Shown here piece by piece: positions 19,084 to 26,385 of a stretch of DNA of 64,000 nt. The stretch is from Rhizobium sp. (GTDB lineage: Bacteria > Pseudomonadota > Gammaproteobacteria > Burkholderiales > Thiobacillaceae), in contig JAIBEL010000054.1 in the NCBI GenBank assembly GCA_019459285.1, positions 96,891 to 160,890 of the forward strand. Reading direction: 5' to 3'. The notes under the pieces were generated by a model. The model ran no database searches and was not told the DNA's origin. It saw nothing but the letters and a program-made list of their open reading frames with translations. A program made the position numbers and the translations under genes. The first letter of the stretch is position 1. Every line of letters starts with the position of its first letter.

Positions 19084-20190
19084 TTACTTGCAGCTGGACA
19101 AGGGGTCCTTGCAGTAGGGCACGTTTTCCCAGCTGAACATCTGCGGCTTGCGCGGATCGATGGTGAGGCGCAGCCATTCGGCAGGGGCGTTGGTGGAGCC
19201 CTGAACCGTGATGCGGGTCAGGTTGGGCACGGCCTGGGTGTTGTGGATCTTGCCCGTTGCGCTGGCGGGGTCGGCCAGGGGCTGGTCGGCGCCATAAACA
19301 TGCGAGTCGCCGTTGAGCAGCAGGACCGGACGGCCGAAATCCACCGCCAGGTCGGCCAGCTTCTGCACATAGGGCGTGTAGTTGTAGAGCTCGTTGCTGG
19401 CCACGGCTTCCGGATCCCACATGTCAGCCTGCTGGCCGATGACCACGGCCTTGGCATGGGCCTTTTCCGCCATCTGGAAGGCCGTTTGCAGCCAGCGGAT
19501 ATCGGCGCCGGTGCGCTCGGCCACTTCCTGATCCTGGGCGGTCGGGTTGGAGAAGGCGCCGCTCCACGACACGGTGTCGTTGTTGGAGCCGGGCATGTTC
19601 ACCATCACAAACAGCACCTTGCCGTCCATCCACATCGTGTTCTCGACGAACTGGGCGTCGGCGGGATAGGCCGGGTCGAAATGCTTGGCCTGGCTCCAGA
19701 CCGACTTCACGTCCATGCCGAGGGTGTGGCCGGGCTGGGCGAAGAACAGGCTGCGCAGGGCGGCCAGTTCCTTGAGCGGATCGCCGCTGCTCTTTTCCTT
19801 GGACTTGTGGCAGTCGGTCCATTCGTTGTCGCCCGGGGTGTAAACGACCGGCTTGTTGAACTGCTGGAACTGGTAATAGACCTTCTGGTTCCAGCCCGGA
19901 TTGGATGTCGCGATGGGGGGCAGGATGTCTGCACTGGTGCAGGCCCAGCTGCCGGCGTGAATGTCCCCCACATGCATCACCAGGCTGACCTTCTTGTCCG
20001 CGTTGACGGAATCGATCAGCAGCGGCGCATTGTCGAGCAGGTTCTGGTTGTAGGGCCAGTCGCCGAACACCGCGATGGTGACGGGCGTCGCGCCATCGTC
20101 GTGGCCGCGGTCAAGGTCGTGCGCCATGGCGGAGGTCGCCGTGACGAAGCCGGCGGCGAGAAGTGCAGAAGCGAGGAGCAGTTTTTTCAT
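19084..20190 (-). CDS. Secreted calcineurin-like metallophosphoesterase
   Basis: A 368-aa exported protein with a signal peptide (MKKLLLASALLAAGFVTATSAMAHD). Metal-site motifs of the calcineurin fold appear in order: AVFGDWPYN, HVGDIHAGSW, YTPGDNEWTDC, IGQQADMWD and LLNGDSHVYGAD. Motif I has GDW rather than the usual DxH, and motif III has GDNE rather than GNHE, so it is a divergent branch. Paired cysteines near the C-terminus may form a disulfide. It is flanked by non-operonic DNA and ends at its own terminator. The substrate is unknown. Confidence 0.85.
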   Translation of the reverse strand: MKKLLLASALLAAGFVTATSAMAHDLDRGHDDGATPVTIAVFGDWPYNQNLLDNAPLLIDSVNADKKVSLVMHVGDIHAGSWACTSADILPPIATSNPGWNQKVYYQFQQFNKPVVYTPGDNEWTDCHKSKEKSSGDPLKELAALRSLFFAQPGHTLGMDVKSVWSQAKHFDPAYPADAQFVENTMWMDGKVLFVMVNMPGSNNDTVSWSGAFSNPTAQDQEVAERTGADIRWLQTAFQMAEKAHAKAVVIGQQADMWDPEAVASNELYNYTPYVQKLADLAVDFGRPVLLLNGDSHVYGADQPLADPASATGKIHNTQAVPNLTRITVQGSTNAPAEWLRLTIDPRKPQMFSWENVPYCKDPLSSCK

Positions 20191-20862
20191 ACGAGTGTTC
20201 CTTTGATAAAGATCATTGAGGAAACCGCGACGCCGTCCCTGTCCAAGCCCCGGACCACGGCCTTGGTTTAACGCGCGGATGTCGCCCCCATGCGGGCCCT
20301 ATCGAGACCAGTCGATTGCAGATGCGGCGTGACCGCATGTCTCGGCCGAGCACTGGGATGCGTGTGTGGAACCCGTTCTGAAACGGGCAGTTCGATGGTA
20401 GGCAGGCTGGATTGCAGCCGTATGACGACGCCCATCCGGAATTTCCGGGGCGGGCGTCTGTGTTTATTCGGGTTGGCGGTGGGAATCCAGGACGATTATT
20501 TCCATGTCCCGCCGCACCGGGTCGTTTTTTCCGGCCTTGTTATCGTGCTGGATGCGAGGGTCAGGATTAGCCCATGGCGCGTTGCAGGGCCAAGGTCTGT
20601 TGATGGCGATCTGAGCCAGCGATCACCGGCTCTGAGCGATGCGTTTCAATAACTCGGTGAGAGCGCCAGTAATGACCGTTGTTCGGCCATTGCTGCCGTT
20701 GGCGTTGGCTGAGTTGAATGGCTCGTGTCGCACAGGTTGGCGACGTTGACGCGGTAGGCTACTTGAACGGCTGCTTTCGTCAGGGGGCTGAGGAACAACA
20801 CCCGATCCATAGCGGAAGTTCCGTTACCTAGTGAAGAATGCCCCTTGTTCGGCATTGAACGT
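20191..20862. other. Non-coding or degraded stretch upstream of the accessory block
   Basis: About 670 bases with no convincing gene. A 120-codon plus-strand ORF (20290-20652) and a 69-codon minus-strand ORF (20646-20855) exist but have no RBS, signal or recognisable motif. Base composition falls towards the right as the AT-richer accessory block begins. The promoter of the phosphoesterase must lie at the left edge, but no clear -35/-10 pair is seen. Confidence 0.5.
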
Positions 20863-20939
20863 CCTGTAATTTAAACGTTAAGCTTCAGAGGAGGTGTAGA
20901 GCAGCCTTTTTGAAGGTCTCGCTATAACCGTTGTTAGGC
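20863..20939 (-). repeat. Degenerate attC-like element after the minus-strand hypothetical gene
   Basis: On the minus strand the sequence GCCTAACAACGG starts one base after the stop codon of the 20941 gene. The element ends with gaagcttaacgtttaaattacagg. GCCTAAC fits the RYYYAAC core of integron attC sites and the tail resembles the L'/R' end of attC, but the second GTTRRRY core is not intact. A related 24-base sequence lies inverted at 21629-21652. This is tentative. Confidence 0.35.
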
Positions 20940-20940
20940 T

Positions 20941-21609
20941 TCACCTACCCAATCCGCTCGGCCGGATCTTCCGCATGAACTCCTCCCTCTCTTCGCCACA
21001 AGTCCCAGTCAATTGATCGTATGGGTCTTCACCTTTGCGGCGGGGATGGAGTCCGATTCTTGCAGGGGCAGGTAACCACTCCTGCTCTCCCTCTTTGAGA
21101 GCGACGGTGATGACTACACCATCGCGCTTGGCTGTGAAGTGGAAGAAATCTTTGCGCTTTCCGCCAATGAAATCGTAGGCAGTAATCGTGGCTATATCTC
21201 CACTGACTTTGCCGTCTAGCAAAAGGTAATCAAGCATTGGAATAGTGCGACAGATTGACTTTGTCGCAATCTCACCACCAATCCGGCCATGCTCTGCCAA
21301 GATATGAAGCTTTACGTCGACATCTGATAACTTCATGTCTTCGGCGTCAATATATCCTTCTGGGCTCGCCGACCAGAGCCCCTCCCACGCCTGATCTTCC
21401 TTGTACCAGGAGAGGAACCGACCGGATACGCGCTCGAACTGGGCGGGAAGTTTCTCAGCGTTTGAAAGCAGTGCGGGGCCGGTTAAAATCAACCCATACA
21501 ATCCCGCGCCGACAAGAGAAAGTAAAAACCACAATCGCCGATACAAAGGCGTTCTCACATTAGAAGTAGCGGATGGTCTGGCGGAAGGCTGTCGTCTCTT
21601 TTTCGACAT
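20941..21609 (-). CDS. Hypothetical single-pass membrane protein
   Basis: A 222-aa protein with a basic N-terminus (MSKKRRQPSARPSATS), one membrane helix at about residues 28-50 (LWFLLSLVGAGLYGLILTGPA) and a soluble domain rich in beta-type segments, for example VKLHILAEHGRIGGEIATKS. Three cysteine or charged motifs near the C-terminus (LTGTCGEEREEF) have no known meaning. It is AT-richer than the core genes and lies between attC-like sequences, so it is probably acquired. No family is recognised. Confidence 0.7.
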   Translation of the reverse strand: MSKKRRQPSARPSATSNVRTPLYRRLWFLLSLVGAGLYGLILTGPALLSNAEKLPAQFERVSGRFLSWYKEDQAWEGLWSASPEGYIDAEDMKLSDVDVKLHILAEHGRIGGEIATKSICRTIPMLDYLLLDGKVSGDIATITAYDFIGGKRKDFFHFTAKRDGVVITVALKEGEQEWLPAPARIGLHPRRKGEDPYDQLTGTCGEEREEFMRKIRPSGLGR

Positions 21610-21628
21610 GTCGGAAATCAGCTTCTGT

Positions 21629-21652
21629 GAAGCTTAATGTTTGAGTTAGACC
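21629..21652 (+). repeat. attC-like end, inverted copy of 20863-20886
   Basis: The 24 bases gaagcttaatgtttgagtta plus gacc match the minus-strand reading of 20863-20886 at 18 of 24 positions. GTTAGAC (21645-21651) fits the GTTRRRY core of integron attC sites, and on the minus strand GTCTAAC overlaps the stop of the next gene. A short agcttc-tgt-gaagct hairpin precedes it. The two copies bracket the 20941-21609 gene as imperfect inverted repeats. Confidence 0.4.
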
Positions 21653-22335
21653 TTGGGATCGAACATCGAGAGGGTTCGCGGGACATCGGCTGCATAGTTT
21701 GCCGTGCACTGGCAATTTGGCTTGCATGCTCGCCTTTCAATGGGGATATCGAGTCCACTGTCTGACATCGCAAGGCGCAGAGCGCCAACGCCCATACTAA
21801 ACAGATCAACCCCATTGGCGTTGTGCTGCTGTGGGTCGTCTAGGACGATCTTCTTCAAGAACCCCCTAAACGGTAATTCGCCACCCGAGTGGCGAAAAAC
21901 AATCATCTGATCAAACCGTCCTTTTACGAGATTGGCATCAAGGTCTGCTTTATCTCGGAACCAACGAGCATCATCTGACTTGTTTGCCCACTTTGTGGGA
22001 TTAAGCTTTGTGACCCACACTCGCCCGGTGTAGGTCTTTTCAATTACCGCCGCGTCGAGAACGAACATGACTGGACCATAGGCGTTTGCTCGACTGGCTC
22101 GGCCATGAATATCCACCGTGTCTGCGAATGCGTCAAACCAGATGCCGTACCGCTTATCGAGTTGGTCGGAGCTTTGAGGTGTTTGTTTGACACCTAGTCG
22201 TTCGACGGTACCTCTCGACATAAGCGACTTGGAGCGTAGAAACTGGCAGGCAGTAACAACGCTGTTGACATGATGAATCTCTGTGACGCCCTTCTGCTGG
22301 AGCGCCTCAAAGACGTGCTTTGAAGGGATGTCCAT
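21646..22335 (-). CDS. Hypothetical protein, possibly ADP-ribosyltransferase-fold, beside an OLD nuclease
   Basis: The 229-aa product (start MDIPSKHVFEALQQKG; a GTG at 22395 would add 20 residues) has no signal or membrane segment. The N-terminal pattern VTEIHHVNSVVTACQFLRSK, followed by LMSRGTVE, weakly resembles the first NAD-binding strand of DarT/DUF4433-type ADP-ribosyltransferases. The C-terminus has CKPNCQC. It is divergent from an OLD-family nuclease gene 253 bases away, which fits a defence or toxin locus. The fold suggestion is inference only. Confidence 0.55.
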   Translation of the reverse strand: MDIPSKHVFEALQQKGVTEIHHVNSVVTACQFLRSKSLMSRGTVERLGVKQTPQSSDQLDKRYGIWFDAFADTVDIHGRASRANAYGPVMFVLDAAVIEKTYTGRVWVTKLNPTKWANKSDDARWFRDKADLDANLVKGRFDQMIVFRHSGGELPFRGFLKKIVLDDPQQHNANGVDLFSMGVGALRLAMSDSGLDIPIERRACKPNCQCTANYAADVPRTLSMFDPKV

Positions 22336-22543
22336 GGCAATAAAGAAAGATCTAACAGGTAAGTGGAGCCGACCGATTATCCTCCTGTTCTGCACTGTTT
22401 AGGACGAGGACGCGACGGTCAAGCATGGCGGCAGGTCATGACCCCGCTGCCTTGTTTTTGCTGCTAGCCTCGCAGCAGCCGGCAAACACTGAAAGGCCCA
22501 GCCTCGGTTATCCTTGCCTGGACAGAGCTCGTGCAAACCAATG

Positions 22544-22555
22544 GGTTACGTAACC
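22544..22555. promoter_or_regulatory. Perfect palindrome upstream of the OLD nuclease gene
   Basis: GGTTACGTAACC is a 12-base perfect palindrome 33 bases before the nuclease ATG, in the intergenic region between two divergent genes. It could be a dimeric repressor operator. No regulator gene of the locus is visible. Confidence 0.35.
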
Positions 22556-22588
22556 GTTTCTCTAATTTAATGGAGTATCGAATTCAAG

Positions 22589-24319
22589 ATGGCGGAGTTT
22601 TCTAACTTCTCAATAAAGGCCAAAAACCTCAAGTGTTTTGGCGAGAGCCCGGAAGGGTTTGATGTGATCAAGCCAATGAATCTCATCATCGGCCGAAACA
22701 ATTCTGGGAAGTCATCTTTATTGGATGTAATCGAGTACGCCTCCGTCGGGGAATTCAAGGTTCCAGAGAGCCAGTGGCATGCACAACGTTCACCTGAGTT
22801 CCTTTGCGAAACCCTCCTCACAGAAGCCCATGTCAAGACGGTCTTTCCGCCAAACGTGAGTGGGGGTGGCATACCGACAGCTAACCACTACGAATTTGGT
22901 GCAAAGCTAATCGGCTCGCCCATCGCTTGGAAAGCTAACGCCGGAGCTTCCCAGCGGTTCGTATCATTAGGCCATGCGCCCAATGGTAAAACTCCACTTG
23001 CACAGATTACTCAAGGTAAGACTGAGTTCTTACAACGACTCGCCGACCAACCCAAGAACCCTTTCTACGGTAAAGAATTTAGGCGAATTTTTGCTGAGCG
23101 CAACATCATTCCAGAACCCGACAACCCGTCCGACTTCAAGATTTATGGCGATGGCCGTGGCGGAACAAATGTGATTCAGGCCTTTATCAATAAGGCAGAA
23201 CGCCCTAGCGAATTGGTTGAACGAATGATGCTTGGAGAACTGAACGTCATCTTCGGTCCTGACGCTCATTTCAAGGACATTGTGTGTCAGCAACTTCCGA
23301 CGAATGCTTGGGAGATTTATCTTGAGGAAGATGACAAGGGAAGAATCCCTCTTTCTCAGTCGGGCAGCGGATTGAAGACAGTCATACTAGTTCTCTCTTA
23401 CATTCATTTACTTCCCGCTATCGCCAAAAAACCCCTCTCAAGTTTTATTTTCGCTTTCGAGGAACTTGAAAACAACCTTCATCCCTCTCTACTTCGTCGT
23501 CTTCTTGTGTACTTGAAAACAAAGGCGCAGGAGAATCAATGCACATTTTTCCTAACAACGCACTCCAACGTCGCTATCGATCTTTTCAGCAAGGATGATG
23601 GTGCGCAGATACTGCATGTAACCCACAATAGCAAAGAAGCCACCGTCCGGACGGTCGTGACCTACGTCGACAATAAGGGCATTCTTGATGACCTCGACGT
23701 ACGAGCCAGCGACCTACTTCAGTCAAATGGAATTATTTGGGTTGAAGGGCCATCCGACAGAATTTATATAAACCGCTGGATCGGCTTGTGGTCAGGTGAT
23801 TCTCTGGTGGAGGGGACTCACTATCAGTGTGTGTTTTATGGGGGCAGGCTCCTTTCTCACCTGTCCAGCCAAGATCCAAATACTGTTGAAGAGGCGGTCT
23901 CAATTCTGCGTGTAAATAGGAACGCGGTAGTCCTGATGGATAGCGACCAGAGGAGTGATACGGATGGGCTGAATGCCACCAAATGCCGGGTAATTGAGGA
24001 GGTTCACGAAATGGGCGGGATGGCGTGGGTAACACAAGGGAAAGAAGTGGAAAACTACATTCCCGCTGAAGCCGTGGCAAAGTGGCTGCAATCTCCGACC
24101 CAAGTCGATCAGGTTGATCAATTCCAAAATTTCTTTGAATACCTCGATACGCTTTCGGAAGGCGAGGGCAAGCGCTTCGAGTCAAGGAAGCCTTTATTGG
24201 CCGAACAACTGGCCCCGAACATGACTCGTGAGAACATCAGTACCGTTCTTGATCTTGAAGGTCAGCTAAACAAGCTCTGTTCGACTATTCGCTCTTGGAA
24301 TAGCATGGCTACAAGCTAG
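22589..24319 (+). CDS. OLD-family ATP-dependent nuclease (ABC-type ATPase plus TOPRIM)
   Basis: A 576-aa protein of the overcoming-lysogenisation-defect family. The N-terminal ATPase has Walker A GRNNSGKSS (about residue 37), signature SQSGSGLK, Walker B FIFAFEELENNLHP and a TTHSN switch His. The C-terminal TOPRIM nuclease has the Glu of IIWVEGPSD, the DxD of VVLMDSDQRSD and the distal Glu in GKEVENYIP. All catalytic residues look intact. No UvrD-like gajB gene follows, so this is not a standard Gabija pair. Low GC suggests acquisition. An anti-phage role is inferred from the family. Confidence 0.85.
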   Translation: MAEFSNFSIKAKNLKCFGESPEGFDVIKPMNLIIGRNNSGKSSLLDVIEYASVGEFKVPESQWHAQRSPEFLCETLLTEAHVKTVFPPNVSGGGIPTANHYEFGAKLIGSPIAWKANAGASQRFVSLGHAPNGKTPLAQITQGKTEFLQRLADQPKNPFYGKEFRRIFAERNIIPEPDNPSDFKIYGDGRGGTNVIQAFINKAERPSELVERMMLGELNVIFGPDAHFKDIVCQQLPTNAWEIYLEEDDKGRIPLSQSGSGLKTVILVLSYIHLLPAIAKKPLSSFIFAFEELENNLHPSLLRRLLVYLKTKAQENQCTFFLTTHSNVAIDLFSKDDGAQILHVTHNSKEATVRTVVTYVDNKGILDDLDVRASDLLQSNGIIWVEGPSDRIYINRWIGLWSGDSLVEGTHYQCVFYGGRLLSHLSSQDPNTVEEAVSILRVNRNAVVLMDSDQRSDTDGLNATKCRVIEEVHEMGGMAWVTQGKEVENYIPAEAVAKWLQSPTQVDQVDQFQNFFEYLDTLSEGEGKRFESRKPLLAEQLAPNMTRENISTVLDLEGQLNKLCSTIRSWNSMATS

Positions 24320-24740
24320 TTGTTGGACGACAGATAGCTGCCGCTTCAGTGCGGCCCAGGAAATCCTGCAGAATTGCTTTCCTATGGACTACCTCATTCC
24401 CAGTTGCGTGGGCTTCACGCTTGGGATGAATCGCCCCAGCTTCTGTAGACCCCCTGAGCATCATAATTTAGCGTCAGATTCGCACCGAAATTGAGGCTGC
24501 ACCTCCAACCGTCTGAACTACCGCCTTAATTCAGGAGTATGCGTTAGCCATACTAGGAAGCGGGGCTTCGGCGTGACTTGCTTTCATCCGTCCGCTCAGG
24601 AGCCGTGAGCGGACACACTTGTATGGCTGTGCGTAAGACCGTTTCGGCCGAGCAAGAGACATTCTTCACCAATCGCCTGAACCCTCGCTTCGGGTCCATG
24701 CAGGCTGTGTTCTCCCCTGCAGGGCAGATGACTCCCACAA
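24320..24740. other. Intergenic stretch between the accessory block and the efflux operon
   Basis: About 420 bases without a supported gene. It contains a perfect nine-base hairpin at 24590-24614 (gtccgctca / tgagcggac). At 24427, tgaatcgccccag faintly resembles the terminal repeat of some IS3-family elements. A 61-codon minus-strand ORF (24553-24738) has no RBS or recognisable motif. It is likely a junction of acquired DNA with the chromosome. Confidence 0.5.
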
Positions 24741-24773
24741 CTTAAGGCAGCCTTAAGATTCGACCGGCAGGAT
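24741..24773 (+). promoter_or_regulatory. Perfect QseB/BqsR-type operator of the RND efflux operon
   Basis: CTTAAG (24741-24746) and CTTAAG (24752-24757) are separated by exactly five bases, the half-site spacing known for PmrA, QseB and BqsR regulators. CAGGAT, a poor -10 candidate, begins ten bases after the second half-site. That is the same offset as the candidate in front of the cytochrome b561 operon. The only regulator of this family in the window is the one at 16476-17147. Confidence 0.7.
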
Positions 24774-24793
24774 GCGAGTCGAACCTACCGGGT

Positions 24794-25255
24794 TTGGCCG
24801 TTCCGATAGGCATCCTGTCATCCGGAACGGTGCATCCTTTAACTTTTTCGAAGCATTCCTATCCGACTGTGCCGCGCCGCCTTCACCGCTTGTTGATGCT
24901 CTGGTTTGTCATTGCCCTGCAGGCATTGACGCCGTTCGTCCACGCCCACGCGGGGGCGGCGCAGCTGAACCATGCGGGTTGGCTGCATGTGCACCCGGGC
25001 GTGCCCAGCGACGTGGCCTATCATGCAATCGAGGGCGGCGAGCAGGGTGAGGAGGTCGAGGTGGCGCAAGGCATGCCGTTGCGGCACGCCGCGCTGGCTG
25101 CGACGAATGCCGATGCGCACTCCCCGGTGCCGGCGGTTCGGCCGCCGACGGCGACAGCGGGCAGAGTGGGCACGGCTTTGCCGGTCGCTCCGCCGTTGCA
25201 TCCTCCCCTACCCGATCACGCCTTGCCCCACGCATTGGCGCCGCCGCTCGGCTGA
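24794..25255 (+). CDS. Small His-rich secreted protein heading the RND efflux operon
   Basis: The frame is open over 153 codons from an ATG at 24794. A GTG at 24869 is the more likely start because it yields a proper signal peptide (basic PRRLHRLL, then MLWFVIALQALTPFVHAHA). The mature protein is rich in His (HAHAG, LNHAGWLHVHPG, LRHAAL, DHALPHAL) and Pro. CzcI-like periplasmic proteins of similar type precede many metal RND operons. A metal-binding or sensing role is inferred; the exact family is uncertain. Confidence 0.6.
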   Translation: MAVPIGILSSGTVHPLTFSKHSYPTVPRRLHRLLMLWFVIALQALTPFVHAHAGAAQLNHAGWLHVHPGVPSDVAYHAIEGGEQGEEVEVAQGMPLRHAALAATNADAHSPVPAVRPPTATAGRVGTALPVAPPLHPPLPDHALPHALAPPLG

Positions 25256-25320
25256 TCGTTCCACGCGGCGCGTCCGCTGTTGCGCGTCTGCCTGCTGTTT
25301 TTTGCTCATGGAGATCAAGC

Positions 25321-26382
25321 GTGATCACTCGTATGCTCGTATTGGCGCTGCTCGGCGCCGCCCCGGCTTTCGCAGCCGATGTCCTGCCCCTGACCGCTGC
25401 CCAGAAGAAGAATCTCGGCATCGCCACCGTGGCCGCCGCCACGCAATCCGCCAGCCCGGCGCTGACCTATACGGCACGGGTGACGCTGCCGCCCGCCAGC
25501 GTGCGCGTGGCCGCTGCGGCCGGTGCTGGCCTCGTCACCCAACTGCATGTGCAGGCGGGCGATACGGTCAAGCGCGGCGACCCGCTTGTGACCCTGTCGA
25601 TGCCCGGTCTCGCCGATGCGCAGAATGCGCTGACGCAGGCGCGGCTGAGATCGCAGCTGGCGGCCAGCAATGCTGCGCGCGATGAAAAACTGTTCAGCGA
25701 AGGCCTGATCGCCGAATCGCGCCTGCGTGCCACCCGGTCCGAAGCCCAGTCGGCGCGCGCCAGTCTGGCGGCGGCGCAGAGTGCGATGTCCCTGATGGGA
25801 ACCGGCAAGGTGTCCGGCAGCGCGATCACGCTGACCGCGCCGATCGCCGGGGTGGTGACGGAAAGCGTCGCCGAGCCGGGCCAGCGCGTGGATGCCGGAA
25901 TGGCGCTGGTGAAGGTGGCGGATCTGTCGAAACTGGCACTGGAGATTCCGCTGTCGACGACGCAGGCGCGCCAGGTGGCGGTCGGTCAGTCCGTGACGGT
26001 GGCGGACAGCGAGGCCAGCGGCCGCGTCACTGCGCTGCTGCCGCAGCTCAATGCGTCGCAAAGCGTGCTGGCGCGCGCCAGCCTCGTCGACCCGCAAAAG
26101 CGCTTGCGCCCCGGCCAGTCGGTGCAGGTTGCCATTGCAGGTGTTTATACCCCGGTTGGGGGCGCGCAGTCGGCGCACAGTCTGGTGGTGCCCGCCGCCG
26201 CCCTGGTGTGGAAGGCCAGCCAGCCCTATGTGTTCGTCGAAACCGCGCAGGGCTTCACGCCGACGCCGGTGCAGCTGATCCGCCAGAACGCCAGCCAGGC
26301 CGAAGTCACCGGCCTCGCCGCCGGCAGCCGCGTCGCCGCCAAGGGTGTAGCGGCGCTCAAGGCGCAGTGGTTGGGAGAGTAA
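25321..26382 (+). CDS. Periplasmic adaptor of a heavy-metal RND efflux system
   Basis: A 353-aa membrane-fusion protein that joins the RND pump to the outer membrane channel. It has a signal peptide (LVLALLGAAPAFAADV), a biotinyl-lipoyl half-motif AGAGLVTQLHVQAGDTVKRG, an alpha-helical hairpin (NALTQARLRSQLAASNAARD) and the returning lipoyl half ITLTAPIAGVVTESVAEPGQ. The first codon is GTG at 25321, and an ATG at 25333 is an alternative. It ends three bases before the permease gene. Confidence 0.92.
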   Translation: MITRMLVLALLGAAPAFAADVLPLTAAQKKNLGIATVAAATQSASPALTYTARVTLPPASVRVAAAAGAGLVTQLHVQAGDTVKRGDPLVTLSMPGLADAQNALTQARLRSQLAASNAARDEKLFSEGLIAESRLRATRSEAQSARASLAAAQSAMSLMGTGKVSGSAITLTAPIAGVVTESVAEPGQRVDAGMALVKVADLSKLALEIPLSTTQARQVAVGQSVTVADSEASGRVTALLPQLNASQSVLARASLVDPQKRLRPGQSVQVAIAGVYTPVGGAQSAHSLVVPAAALVWKASQPYVFVETAQGFTPTPVQLIRQNASQAEVTGLAAGSRVAAKGVAALKAQWLGE

Positions 26383-26385
26383 TCC

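Noticed and set aside
20290..20652. 120-codon plus-strand ORF in the gap before the accessory block
   Set aside because: No RBS, no signal peptide, no recognisable domain and atypical composition of Arg and Gly; not supported.
22589..24319. Gabija system
   Set aside because: The OLD-type nuclease resembles GajA, but no UvrD-like GajB gene follows; the rep gene at 57437 is a distant housekeeping helicase.
24427..24456. Possible IS3-family terminal repeat (tgaatcgccccag)
   Set aside because: Only about 13 bases resemble known ends, and there is no transposase or partner repeat in the window.
24553..24738. 61-codon minus-strand ORF
   Set aside because: No RBS and no family; it overlaps the region containing the hairpin and efflux operator, so regulatory DNA is the better reading.
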